This document shows, one piece after another, positions 1 through 6,362 of a stretch of DNA of 29,377 bases. Below the pieces are notes generated by a model that saw only the letters and a program-made list of their open reading frames with translations, ran no database searches and was not told where the DNA came from. The number at the start of each line of letters is the position of its first letter. Position 1 is the first letter of the stretch. Origin of the DNA: a virus; IMG/VR virus record IMGVR_UViG_3300022822_000064, positions 1 to 29,377 of that record, one strand, 5' to 3'. Position numbers and translations under genes: made by a program.

Positions 1-312
1 CACCGCAAGCGCAAGAAAGCACGCGTAAGCAAGCTGGTAATTACCGGCATACAACGCGAGGCAGAGAAAGCTGGCTGGACTCTTGAGCAAGCGCTGTCTG
101 AGACGGTAGTCCGGGGCTGGGCCTCATTTAAAGCCGAGTGGGTCGCTGAGAAGAAAAACTATACCCAGCAGGCCGCTGACATTGCTCGGTCTACAGTGCC
201 CTCCAAGCCGGGGGTTGACCCTGTGCTTGCCAGAATCAATCAAGACCGTGAGGCTGCCAAGCCCATGCCCGAGCATATACGCGCTCAGATCAAACAAGCA
301 TTGGGGAAATGA
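1..312 (+). CDS. C-terminal part of a replication-type phage protein (5' end outside window)
   Basis: An open frame enters from the left edge and ends at TGA 310-312, giving 103 residues. The first visible residues are strongly basic (H-R-K-R-K-K). Near residues 25-50 there is a W-T-L-E-Q-A-L-S-E followed by R-G-W-A-S-F-K-A-E-W-V. This 'Gly-Trp-x-x-Phe-Lys-x-x-Trp' element is what I recall from the C-termini of phage O-like/DnaT-like replication and helicase-loader proteins. The remainder is polar and probably flexible. The next gene starts in the ATGA overlap at 309-312, so the two are translationally coupled. The functional class is inference from one motif and position; the catalytic or DNA-binding part lies outside the window. 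Confidence 0.55.
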   Translation, partial: HRKRKKARVSKLVITGIQREAEKAGWTLEQALSETVVRGWASFKAEWVAEKKNYTQQAADIARSTVPSKPGVDPVLARINQDREAAKPMPEHIRAQIKQALGK

Positions 313-791
313 TGCGTAAAAAGAGCAAGTACAAACCAAAACCAATGTTGGCTAACCCGCTGGCCTTTGTGGTGGAAAGCGTAACCCCAGTGGCCCAGCA
401 CGAAGGCTCTCTGCTGACGTTGAAATTGAAGAATCACAACGCTTTGGCCATGCTTGTCAAAGGTCAAGCTGGGCGCAAAGAGCTAGACATGCTCATAAAC
501 GCCTTGAATACCACCGAGGCGCTTGTTCTGATGGGGTTTGGTAGTGAGTATGCTTTTGTTGCAAAAAATGGCTTAGACGCGCTTCTAGAGGTCTGCAAAC
601 GCGGTATGAGGACAGACCACTACATCTTGAAGGGTGCTGAGATGCAAACATTGGACGAGGCAATGCAATTACACGACGAGCAATTAGAAATCGTGACGGT
701 GGGTGAGTTAGACAGGTCCCAGCGACTTGTTCGTGATCTACTGAAATTGAAAAAAGCAAAAGTGATCGACGACAAGGAGAACGTGAAATGA
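309..791 (+). CDS. Conserved phage protein of unknown function (early block)
   Basis: 160 residues from ATG 309, which overlaps the upstream stop in ATGA. The N-terminus is basic (M-M-R-K-K-S-K-Y-K-P-K-P), and this opening is familiar from early-region proteins of beta-proteobacterial phages, but I know of no assigned function. There is no signal peptide and no membrane segment. The middle is mixed alpha/beta with a hydrophobic stretch around residues 75-90. The C-terminal third is helical and charged, ending K-L-K-K-A-K-V-I-D-D-K-E-N-V-K. A second start codon immediately follows the first (ATG at 309, codon 2 also reads ATG), so the exact start may be either. The gene is coupled at its 3' end to the next gene through ATGA at 788-791. 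Confidence 0.7.
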   Translation: MMRKKSKYKPKPMLANPLAFVVESVTPVAQHEGSLLTLKLKNHNALAMLVKGQAGRKELDMLINALNTTEALVLMGFGSEYAFVAKNGLDALLEVCKRGMRTDHYILKGAEMQTLDEAMQLHDEQLEIVTVGELDRSQRLVRDLLKLKKAKVIDDKENVK

Positions 792-949
792 CACAACAAG
801 AGATGATGGAAGACAGCAGACAGTACTGTTGCTACTGCGGACAAGAAAAGGTGCGGTTTCACTGTTGTCGTGAGAATCACTTCCAGACATTTGCTGAGAT
901 GCCTGCTGATGAGCAGGACGAGTTTTTAAGAGAACGAGGCAGTGCTTAA
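788..949 (+). CDS. Small cysteine-rich, probably zinc-binding protein
   Basis: 53 residues, starting at ATG 788 in an ATGA overlap with the previous stop and ending TAA 947-949. Residues 13-31 hold a compact Cys/His cluster: C14, C15, C17, H25, C26, C27 and H31, in the pattern C-C-x-C-G ... H-C-C. This suggests a single zinc-binding knuckle. The C-terminus is acidic, with the segment E-M-P-A-D-E-Q-D-E-F. No signal peptide or membrane segment is present. The coupling on both sides supports it as a real gene although it is short. I do not recognise a named family; a regulatory or protein-binding role is only a guess from the zinc-finger-like layout. Confidence 0.6.
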   Translation: MTQQEMMEDSRQYCCYCGQEKVRFHCCRENHFQTFAEMPADEQDEFLRERGSA

Positions 950-1385
950 GCTACTACTGGCTTTGTTGATGCTGCCTTCATCGGCATTGGCTGTGCCGTA
1001 CTCTAAGCAAGCTAAATGTCTGGCTGACAATCTGCATTACGAGGCACGCGGTGAGAGCTTGGCGGGTATCAGGGCAGTAGCTAACGTAGTCTTAAACAGA
1101 GTCGCAAGTAAGCGTTGGCCAAATTCCATCTGCAAAGTTGTGTATCAAAAAAAGCAGTTTAGCTGGGCCAACGATTACAGGGCTAGAAACCCAAAGCTGG
1201 TGGCGTACACGCAGAAGGTGCAACGAGTAGTGGCTAAGGCAATGGCAGGCAGGCTAAAGGACAACACACAAAGGTCAACGCACTATCACACAATAGCTGT
1301 TTACCCGCAGTGGGCAAATAGATTAAAGATGACTAAAGTCATTGGTTTCCACGTTTTCTATAAATATCACAAGAGAAAAACATGA
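942..1385 (+). CDS. Secreted SleB/CwlJ-like cell wall hydrolase
   Basis: 147 residues from GTG 942, overlapping the upstream gene by 8 bases. The start is chosen because only it gives a complete signal peptide: L-K-L-L-L-A-L-L-M-L-P-S-S-A-L-A, with likely cleavage after A17. An in-frame ATG at 969 would remove it. The mature part matches the Hydrolase_2 (SleB-type) fold. It has Y-E-A-R-G-E at 33-38 containing the predicted catalytic Glu34, then R-A-V-A-N-V-V-L-N-R-V at 44-54, Q-F-S-W near 72, and a C-terminal H-Y-H and P-x-W. Cys26 and Cys64 could form a disulphide after export. SleB enzymes cleave peptidoglycan, several as lytic transglycosylases. Here it could aid lysis or act as an accessory muralytic enzyme. 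It is unusual that it lies in the early block, 27 kb from the lysis cassette. Confidence 0.85.
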   Translation: MLKLLLALLMLPSSALAVPYSKQAKCLADNLHYEARGESLAGIRAVANVVLNRVASKRWPNSICKVVYQKKQFSWANDYRARNPKLVAYTQKVQRVVAKAMAGRLKDNTQRSTHYHTIAVYPQWANRLKMTKVIGFHVFYKYHKRKT

Positions 1386-1591
1386 GCGCAGAAAAAGAAA
1401 TCAGACGCACCAACGCATGGTTGCGCAGACGCATCAATCCAAAGCGCATGCCAAAGCCAGACAAGCCGATCATTGATTACCGTATAGACATACCGCTGCA
1501 TTGGCTGGAGAATATAGCAGCGTTTGCCAAGGTCATGTCGGTGGTGTTGGCGGTGTGTTTGTTTGCCGGGTACGCCAGTGTGTTTATCTAG
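1382..1591 (+). CDS. Small predicted membrane protein
   Basis: 69 residues from ATG 1382 (ATGA overlap with the hydrolase gene). The first 40 residues are highly basic, with repeated Arg and Lys (N-A-W-L-R-R-R-I-N-P-K-R). Residues about 46-68 form one hydrophobic segment (A-K-V-M-S-V-V-L-A-V-C-L-F-A-G-Y-A-S-V-F-I) ending at the C-terminus. This predicts an N-in, C-terminally anchored inner-membrane protein. Coupling to the SleB-like hydrolase gene suggests a membrane-related partner or lysis-related role, but that is inference. No known family is recognised. Confidence 0.6.
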   Translation: MSAEKEIRRTNAWLRRRINPKRMPKPDKPIIDYRIDIPLHWLENIAAFAKVMSVVLAVCLFAGYASVFI

Positions 1592-1601
1592 GTGACAGAC
1601 A

Positions 1602-1904
1602 ATGTCGGACACTAACGATAGCAACCTGCTGTGCCACGCCTGCCACAAACATCACAAAGGGGCCAAGCCGGTGACGTTAATTGATGGCCGGGTGGTCAGC
1701 AGCTACTCAAAAGAATGGATGCTGGAATGCGAAGCAAGATGGGTAATCGAGAAGTTGCCGGACAAAGCAAAGCCGGGTGGAAAGACCAGCAAGAGCGGGT
1801 ATCTAATCAAGGTGGAGGACCGCAGAGGCAAACCGGCCATGATGGAGTTAAGAGCGCTTATGGCAGCCCTGTGGCGATCAAGCTCGGCAAAGCGCCGAAG
1901 ATAG
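1602..1904 (+). CDS. DUF7696-like phage protein
   Basis: 100 residues from ATG 1602, preceded by AGGTGA at 1590-1595 with a good 6-base gap. It opens with a Cys/His patch (C-H-A-C-H-K-H-H). The core V-V-S-S-Y-S-K-E-W-M-L-E-C-E-A-R near residues 30-45 and the C-terminal L-x-A-L-M-A-A-L-W-R are the pattern I associate with the phage family DUF7696, whose members sit next to replication genes and have no known function. The C-terminus is basic. It overlaps the following gene by 34 bases in a different frame. Family assignment is from memory; function is unknown. Confidence 0.65.
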   Translation: MSDTNDSNLLCHACHKHHKGAKPVTLIDGRVVSSYSKEWMLECEARWVIEKLPDKAKPGGKTSKSGYLIKVEDRRGKPAMMELRALMAALWRSSSAKRRR

Positions 1905-2548
1905 TCAAGCGCGAACAGATCGAGGACCAGCGCGTACTGACAGTAGTGCCACTGCGCGCAGCCAAGGACAGGGGACTGCGGCCAATGGAGTTACGGGCTT
2001 TATTGGTTTTAGGTAGCTACAGCAACAAAGGCGGCCTGACATGGGTAGGCACTAAGCGAGTAGGTGAAGACCTAAGCGTAGGCCAGCGCCGTGCAGCGTA
2101 CTTACTCAAGGCACTGGTGGACAAAGGCTACGTCAGGATCATTAGCTTTGGCTACCGCAAGATCAGAGCGCACACCAGACAAATCGTGTTCAGAGAAGAC
2201 ATCAGCGCAGACGAAGCCGCCACAATCAGCGGCGAGTTAGCACCGTATCAACTACACAAGCAGGAGATGGAAACCATGGAAAAGATGAAACAGCCTAAGC
2301 GCAGAGGTAGGCCACCGATAGACAAATGTAATCAAGCGGCGATACCTGATAGTGTTCCGCTATCTAAGAGCAGGGATGTTAATAGGGAGCTAGTCGAAAT
2401 TGGCTCTCTCTCAGGCCACTCATTCGCTGGCGTGGAGCCGGCGCTGCTGGCGATGGCGGTCGAGATGGCAGCAGATCGGCTGGGCATCAGCAAGGATCAG
2501 CTAACCTCAGACCAGATCAGCGCGCAACTGCGAAGGCTGCTCGAGTAG
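1871..2548 (+). CDS. Winged-helix replication/regulatory protein
   Basis: 225 residues if it starts at GTG 1871. The frame is open back to ATG 1715. The added 52 residues look like an antisense-style translation of the neighbouring gene (glycine/glutamine-rich, no pattern), whereas the sequence from A-I-K-L-G-K-A-P-K-I-V-K-R-E onward matches what I recall as the N-terminus of such phage proteins. Residues about 35-105 form a winged helix-turn-helix: L-R-P-M-E-L-R-A-L-L-V-L, then G-L-T-W-V, then a recognition-like Q-R-R-A-A-Y-L-L-K-A-L, then a wing with R-K-I-R-A-H-T-R-Q. After this comes a basic linker (P-K-R-R-G-R-P-P) and a C-terminal helical segment. The role may be replication initiation or transcription control. 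It lies just before a 611-base noncoding stretch that could be its target. The start has no strong ribosome binding site. Confidence 0.65.
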   Translation: MAIKLGKAPKIVKREQIEDQRVLTVVPLRAAKDRGLRPMELRALLVLGSYSNKGGLTWVGTKRVGEDLSVGQRRAAYLLKALVDKGYVRIISFGYRKIRAHTRQIVFREDISADEAATISGELAPYQLHKQEMETMEKMKQPKRRGRPPIDKCNQAAIPDSVPLSKSRDVNRELVEIGSLSGHSFAGVEPALLAMAVEMAADRLGISKDQLTSDQISAQLRRLLE

Positions 2549-2635
2549 TACCTTGATACTGCTATGCCCCGCAACTACATATTCCACAATGACCATTATG
2601 TTAAGTCGCGTTGTGCAGGTAGGCCTTAAGTATGC

Positions 2636-2670
2636 GGTACCCATCGGCTCGCGAGAGGGATGGGGGTACC
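2636..2670. repeat. Inverted repeat / hairpin
   Basis: GGTACCC at the left arm (2636-2642) is exactly complementary to GGGTACC at 2664-2670. The pairing can continue with ATC/GAT beyond a two-base bulge, enclosing a loop of about 13 bases. No T-tract follows, so it is not a standard intrinsic terminator. A structural role in the transcript or a protein-binding site is possible. Confidence 0.45.
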
Positions 2671-2725
2671 TATTTGCGCGCTGTCAGGCGGTGCTGGGCT
2701 GGCGGTTCTGTAATACGTCTGCGCT

Positions 2726-2739
2726 AAGGGTATACCCTT
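2726..2739. promoter_or_regulatory. Perfect 14-bp palindrome, candidate operator
   Basis: AAGGGTATACCCTT reads identically on both strands. It lies in the noncoding stretch between the winged-helix gene and the packaging genes, followed directly by a C-rich run. Its size and symmetry fit a dimeric repressor or initiator site. No second copy was noticed in the window, so operator function is inference. Confidence 0.35.
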
Positions 2740-3094
2740 GCCCCCCTGCCCCTGCCATATACCGAGGGGGGACCTTACTCAAAATTTTCTCAATAATCAG
2801 CGGTGCGGGGAATGGCTGTTGCTAGGTGATGGCTGCTGTGTTTTGGACGAGTACAGGCACCCACATAAAAAAATGTGTATTAACGCTAGAAGCGTTGCAG
2901 CACCTTGTTTATCTAGACTACTAAGTCGCTCGACTGTGTTGGACCTGTTCGCTGTTGCTACTTGAGTACCGGCCGATTCGTCACGTTTATCCCAGTTGGT
3001 AAGCTGCCTGCCGTCTGGAGGGCTGGGTGATGGCCCCACCAGTTAATGTACCGATTCCGGCCTGTATTTGCAATAGCGTTTGCGTATATTTTTG

Positions 3095-3124
3095 TTGACT
3101 GACCTTATTTAATAGTGATAGCAT
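3095..3124 (+). promoter_or_regulatory. Putative sigma70-type promoter for the packaging/head block
   Basis: TTGACT at 3095-3100 matches five of six bases of the -35 consensus. With an 18-base spacer, TAGCAT at 3119-3124 matches four of six bases of the -10 consensus. The surroundings are AT-rich (TATTTTTG before, TTATTTAATAG between). The predicted start would lie about 30 bases before ATG 3160. The position at the 5' end of a long co-oriented gene run supports it; the -10 match is only moderate. Confidence 0.45.
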
Positions 3125-3159
3125 CTGGGTCTCATCACTTTACAAATTGAGGTTTTCTA

Positions 3160-3321
3160 ATGCCATCTAAAGGTCTGTACGCAAACATCAACGCCAAGCA
3201 AGAACGTATTGCCGCTGGTAGTAAAGAGAAGATGAGGCCGGTGGGCAGTAAGGGTGCGCCTACTGCTGCTGCGTTTAAGCAATCTGCTAAAACTGCAAAG
3301 CCGGTAAAAAAGAAGAGTTAA
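3160..3321 (+). CDS. Small basic conserved phage protein
   Basis: 53 residues from ATG 3160, preceded by GAGG at 3148-3151. The product begins K-G-L-Y-A-N-I-N-A-K-Q-E-R-I-A-A-G-S, continues with E-K-M-R-P-V-G-S-K-G-A-P-T and ends in a lysine-rich tail (T-A-K-P-V-K-K-K-S). This opening and the P-x-G-S-K-G-A-P-T element form a pattern I have seen in many podophages, including marine ones, always as a very short basic protein near replication or packaging genes. Function is not known. The high positive charge suggests nucleic-acid or virion association. It is the first gene after the noncoding stretch and probably the first of the transcript from the promoter at 3095. Confidence 0.75.
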   Translation: MPSKGLYANINAKQERIAAGSKEKMRPVGSKGAPTAAAFKQSAKTAKPVKKKS

Positions 3322-3363
3322 CACGCGCCAGCAGTCAATCAACTTTATATACAGGATTACAAA

Positions 3364-3615
3364 ATGGAAGTTAGAGTGAACAGCGGTTTCTTGATGAAGA
3401 ACACCAAAAAAGAGTCCGAGACTCATCCCGATTACACCGGCACTTGGGCCGACGACGATGGCACTGAGTACTACCTGAATGCGTGGTTAAACACCAGCAG
3501 CAAGTCTGGCAGTAAGTACTTCAAGATTACCCGCGGTAAAGCCAAGGTCCCGCGACAGGACGTTGCACCAGCGCCCGCCGCGGTCACCGGCTTGGACGAC
3601 GATATCCCGTTCTAA
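3364..3615 (+). CDS. Small SSB-like protein with acidic D-D-D-I-P-F tip
   Basis: 83 residues from ATG 3364, with AGGA at 3353-3356 as ribosome binding site. The N-terminal 60 residues (S-G-F-L-M-K-N-T-K-K ... H-P-D-Y-T-G-T ... Y-Y-L-N-A-W-L-N ... S-K-Y-F-K-I) look like a short beta-rich, OB-like unit. From memory they resemble small phage/bacterial proteins with the S-G-x-L-F-K-N-x-K and H-P-D-Y-x-G motifs. The last residues D-D-D-I-P-F copy the acidic tip of bacterial single-strand-binding proteins, which recruits replication and repair partners. It is about half the length of standard SSB. A role in single-stranded DNA handling is therefore likely but inferred. It ends in a TAATG overlap with the terminase small subunit gene. 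Confidence 0.6.
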   Translation: MEVRVNSGFLMKNTKKESETHPDYTGTWADDDGTEYYLNAWLNTSSKSGSKYFKITRGKAKVPRQDVAPAPAAVTGLDDDIPF

Positions 3616-4043
3616 TGGCGGCCATGAAAGGCAACTCTGTCCCCAGCATGAAAAACTGGGGTGGGGTTCGTAACGTTGTACAACGCATCGAGCGCAGCCA
3701 AACCATTGTTGCCAACCGCGAGGCTGTCGCTTACTCATTGCTGACAATGGCTAACGCCAAAATTACAGACATCTTTGAGTGGGACGACATGGGTAATGTG
3801 AAGGTCAAGGCCTCCAACCGCATACCTGAGCACGCAATCCAGTCGATCAAGTCGATTAAGCAGCGTGTTGATAAAGACGGCGCGGCCACTATTGAGCTTG
3901 AGTTGTACGACAAGGTGCAAGTGCTGCGCATCTTAGCCAAAGCCTCTGGTTTGCTTGACGCGCCTGACGATGGGCAAAAGCCGTCGGTGATTGCCATTAA
4001 CGTGCAAGGCCCTGACATTGAGGACGCCACCACCAATGAGTGA
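3615..4043 (+). CDS. terS: Terminase small subunit (putative)
   Basis: 142 residues from ATG 3615, which overlaps the previous TAA; an in-frame ATG at 3624 is an alternative. It is followed with an 8-base overlap by the large terminase. The central part T-D-I-F-E-W-D-D-M-G-N-V-K-V-K ... I-P-E-H-A-I-Q-S-I-K-S-I-K-Q-R-V is typical of terminase small subunits: a short acidic turn, an alternating strand and a helix. So is the later segment Y-D-K-V-Q-V-L-R-I-L-A-K-A-S-G-L. The protein is expected to recognise phage DNA and stimulate the large subunit at packaging. No obvious helix-turn-helix is visible in the N-terminal 45 residues, so DNA recognition may be through a less typical region. The call rests on pattern plus neighbour. 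Confidence 0.8.
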   Translation: MAAMKGNSVPSMKNWGGVRNVVQRIERSQTIVANREAVAYSLLTMANAKITDIFEWDDMGNVKVKASNRIPEHAIQSIKSIKQRVDKDGAATIELELYDKVQVLRILAKASGLLDAPDDGQKPSVIAINVQGPDIEDATTNE

Positions 4044-5571
4044 ACACCAGCTAACAAGCATGAATATTGATCTGCGTGGCTCGCCCATTGCGTTCAAGTT
4101 CTTGCAAACCAATGCGTTTGTACGCGGTTTGATGGGGCCGGTGGGTAGCGGCAAGTCCTATGTCTGTGCGGCTGAGGTTATGATGCGCGCCGTAAAGCAA
4201 AAGCCCAGCCCCAAAGACGGTATTAGGTACACGCGCTTTGTTGTTGTTCGTAACAGCTACCCAGAACTAAAGACCACCACTTTGAAGACGTGGGCGGACC
4301 TGTTCCCAGAAAACGTCTACGGCCCAATTCTGCACACGCCACCTATTACCCACCACATCAAGCTGCCCCCACGAGGTGACGCCGCCGGTATTGACTGCGA
4401 GGTCATCTTTTTGGCCCTTGACCAACCAAAGGACGTGCGTAAATTGCTGTCGTTGGAGCTTACCGGCGCGTGGGTAAATGAGGCCAAAGAGTTGCCCAAG
4501 GCTGTGATCGACGGGTTGACCCACCGGGTTGGCCGTTACCCCAACAAGTCGGATGGCGGCGCTACATGGCACGGCATCTGGATGGACACCAACCCAATGG
4601 ACGACGACCATTGGTGGCACAAAGTGGCCGAGAAAGAGCCGATCACCGGCAAGTACGCATGGAAGTTCTTCAAGCAGCCTGGTGGCGTGATTGAGGTGCC
4701 AGCCGAAGACCTGCCGGAGAACCCAGAGGCTAACGACCACATTTTTGCGTCAAGCAAATGGTGGAAGATTAACTCTAAAGCGGAAAACATTAAGAATTTG
4801 CCGGGTGGTTACTACCTCCAGCAGCTTGCTGGCAAAACGCTAGACTGGATTCGCTGCTATGCAGAGGGTAAATACACGTTTGTTCAGGACGGTAAGCCGG
4901 TGTGGCCAGAATATGACGACAACATCATGTCTGCTGACTTGCTGGTAGACCCGTCGCTGCCGATCCAGATTGGTCTAGACTTTGGTTTGACGCCTGCGGC
5001 CGTGTTTGGCCAGCGTATGGCTAATGGCCAGTGGCGCGTGCTGCACGAAATCGTAACGTTCGACATGGGTTTGGAGCGGTTTGGCCAAGCATTGATGGCC
5101 GAGTTGCAAACTAGGTTCCCAAAACATGACATTCGCATCTGGGGTGACCCGGCTGGTATGCAGCGAGATGCTATTTACGAGACCACGGCATTTGAATACT
5201 TGCGCAGCCTTGGATTAAAGGCAGAACCAACGGCCACCAACGATTTCAAAGCTCGTCGTGAAGCATCGGCCGCGCCAATGAACCGAATGGTTATGGGTAA
5301 ACCCGGCTTACTGGTAAACAAATCATGCAAGCTGCTGCGCAAATCATTGTCTGGTGGCTACCACTTTAAGCGAATTGCAGTTGGCGCTGGCCAAGATAGG
5401 TTTCGAGACACGCCAAACAAGAACGAACACTCACACGTTGGCGACGCCTTTGGCTACCTATTAACTGGCGGCGGCGAATACCGCCAGCTTACCCGTGGCT
5501 CTAGGCCGTCCAGTGGTAAATCATTTATTGCGCAGACAGTTACCAATGCAGACTTCGACCTCTTTGCTTGA
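4036..5571 (+). CDS. terL: Terminase large subunit (packaging ATPase/nuclease)
   Basis: 511 residues from ATG 4036, overlapping the small subunit gene by 8 bases. The frame is open back to 3991, but those residues duplicate coding space of the small subunit, so 4036 (or ATG 4060) is preferred. The N-terminal ATPase shows Walker A G-P-V-G-S-G-K-S at residues 34-41 and a Walker B-type L-T-G-A-W-V-N-E with catalytic Glu149. The C-terminal RNase H-like nuclease has G-L-D-F-G (Asp315), W-G-D-P-A-G (Asp371) and S-H-V-G-D-A-F-G-Y-L (Asp470), a complete acidic triad. The enzyme docks on the portal, pumps DNA into the prohead and cuts the concatemer. Length is normal for the family. The 3' end overlaps the next gene by 26 bases. 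Confidence 0.97.
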   Translation: MSEHQLTSMNIDLRGSPIAFKFLQTNAFVRGLMGPVGSGKSYVCAAEVMMRAVKQKPSPKDGIRYTRFVVVRNSYPELKTTTLKTWADLFPENVYGPILHTPPITHHIKLPPRGDAAGIDCEVIFLALDQPKDVRKLLSLELTGAWVNEAKELPKAVIDGLTHRVGRYPNKSDGGATWHGIWMDTNPMDDDHWWHKVAEKEPITGKYAWKFFKQPGGVIEVPAEDLPENPEANDHIFASSKWWKINSKAENIKNLPGGYYLQQLAGKTLDWIRCYAEGKYTFVQDGKPVWPEYDDNIMSADLLVDPSLPIQIGLDFGLTPAAVFGQRMANGQWRVLHEIVTFDMGLERFGQALMAELQTRFPKHDIRIWGDPAGMQRDAIYETTAFEYLRSLGLKAEPTATNDFKARREASAAPMNRMVMGKPGLLVNKSCKLLRKSLSGGYHFKRIAVGAGQDRFRDTPNKNEHSHVGDAFGYLLTGGGEYRQLTRGSRPSSGKSFIAQTVTNADFDLFA

Positions 5572-6031
5572 TTACGTTGACCTGCCGCCAGAGGTACAGC
5601 TAGTCAAATACAGCGCACTGCACTATGCGCACTTAAACTTAGATGACGACTACATGGTTGAGGTCGCCAAGGTGGCATCGCCAGATATCATTCTCCAAAA
5701 TCAAACGTCGTCTGGCATTGCTTATACGGCGATGCTATACGGGAAGCCCGCCGCGGTGTTTGGGTCGCTTGCCTTGTTTTATGGCGTTGAAGAGATGTGG
5801 CTGATGCTGGGCGCGGATGGCCGCAAACACGCGAAGACACTAACCAGAGTGGCCCATGGCTTTGTTGATTTCAGAATGAAAGCAGGGGGTTTGCATAGAC
5901 TGCAAATGACTGTAAGATGTCGGGACTTGAAAGCTGTGCGGTGGGCTAAGTCTCTTGGTTTTGAAATCGAGGGGTTAATGCGTAAATACGGCACAGACGG
6001 GTCTGATTTTTTTATGATGTCAAAGGTGTAA
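5546..6031 (+). CDS. GNAT-like/gp13-type small protein
   Basis: 161 residues from ATG 5546, inside the end of the terminase gene; the frame is open to 5495 but the extra residues overlap terminase coding further. The product has an acyltransferase-like layout: D-Y-M-V-E-V-A-K, a strand A-A-V-F-G-S-L-A-L-F-Y-G, the segment W-L-M-L-G-A-D-G-R-K-H-A-K-T, and a final A-V-R-W-A-K-S-L-G-F-E-I-E-G. That last element is the classical end of the GNAT fold. In T7-type podophages a protein of this size and pattern (T7 gp13 family) is needed for virion morphogenesis. The substrate is unknown, and whether it still binds acetyl-CoA cannot be told from the sequence. Its position beside the terminase and portal favours a morphogenesis role. 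Confidence 0.7.
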   Translation: MQTSTSLLDYVDLPPEVQLVKYSALHYAHLNLDDDYMVEVAKVASPDIILQNQTSSGIAYTAMLYGKPAAVFGSLALFYGVEEMWLMLGADGRKHAKTLTRVAHGFVDFRMKAGGLHRLQMTVRCRDLKAVRWAKSLGFEIEGLMRKYGTDGSDFFMMSKV

Positions 6032-6033
6032 AA

Positions 6034-6294
6034 ATGAGCGGTATTACCAGAATGATTACAGGCAAGGCTTCCCCAGAACAAGCGCAAGCCTTGGAGATGC
6101 AAAAGCAGTCCACAGCAACAGCCACTGCCAACTTGGAAAAGCAAGAAACAAACTTAAAGGCTTCTGAAACAAAAGCAGCCTTGGCCAATCAAGGCATGAT
6201 TAAGTCGCGCACAAGAGGCGGCCGCCGAGCTTTGCTATCTAGCCAGCGCGCTGACGCTGAGTTGGGCGTAAAGCAAGACACGCTGGGAGCATAA
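6034..6294 (+). CDS. Small helical structural protein near the portal
   Basis: 86 residues from ATG 6034, two bases after the preceding stop. Residues 10-60 are low-complexity, Gln/Ala/Lys/Thr-rich and helical. The C-terminus R-G-G-R-R-A-L-L-S-S-Q-R ... D-T-L-G-A is a conserved ending I recall from small proteins that sit just upstream of podovirus portal genes. No membrane segment or signal peptide. The function is unproven; a virion or assembly role is suggested by position and by the conserved R-R-A-L-L-S element. Confidence 0.65.
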   Translation: MSGITRMITGKASPEQAQALEMQKQSTATATANLEKQETNLKASETKAALANQGMIKSRTRGGRRALLSSQRADAELGVKQDTLGA

Positions 6295-6296
6295 CC

Positions 6297-6362
6297 ATGA
6301 TGAAATACAAACCGACTGCGCCGGCTAAAAAAACAAAACCAAAACCAGCGCCTAAAAAATGA
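6297..6362 (+). CDS. Possible 21-residue Lys/Pro-rich mini-protein
   Basis: ATG 6297 starts a frame of 21 codons ending TGA 6360-6362, two bases after the previous stop. The product is almost only Lys, Pro, Ala and Thr (K-K-T-K-P-K-P-A-P-K-K). It ends in an ATGA overlap with the next gene, exactly like the longer genes around it, which argues for translation through it. It may be a true micro-protein or simply a coupling leader. No strong Shine-Dalgarno is visible. Confidence 0.35.
   Translation: MMKYKPTAPAKKTKPKPAPKK

Larger units (their letters stand above)
2549..3159 (+). other. 611-base noncoding stretch, candidate origin or control region
   Basis: No frame here has codon or protein character like its neighbours. 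Open frames in it translate to Cys/Pro/Ser-rich sequence without a pattern. The only short frame with natural-looking sequence is 2564-2629 (21 codons plus stop, M-P-R-N-Y-I-F-H-N-D-H-Y), which has no clear ribosome binding site. The stretch contains a hairpin (2636-2670), a perfect palindrome (2726-2739), a C6/G6 inverted pair (2741-2746 with 2766-2771), a CACAT/ATGTG pair around A6 (2862-2877), a CCCAG/CTGGG pair (2991-2995 with 3023-3027) and a promoter-like element at the right end. The position directly after a winged-helix protein fits a replication origin or operator region, but no iterated repeats proving an origin were found by eye. Confidence 0.5.

Noticed and set aside
2741-2771. 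Terminator from the C6/G6 inverted pair
   Set aside because: The loop is long (about 19 bases) and no T-run follows the second arm, so intrinsic termination is not supported.
2553-3039. Open frames at 2553-2825 and 2738-2965 (plus) and 2797-3039 (minus)
   Set aside because: Mutually overlapping, Cys/Pro/Ser-rich, no ribosome binding site and no recognisable pattern; judged noncoding.
2549-3159. tRNA gene in the noncoding region
   Set aside because: No T-loop type GGTTCGAATC sequence and no cloverleaf pairing could be found, although hairpins are present.
3991-4035. Longer terminase large subunit start at 3991
   Set aside because: It would lie deep in the small subunit gene. The residues M-P-L-T-C-K-A-L-T-L-R are not family-like, while 4036 has the usual short overlap.
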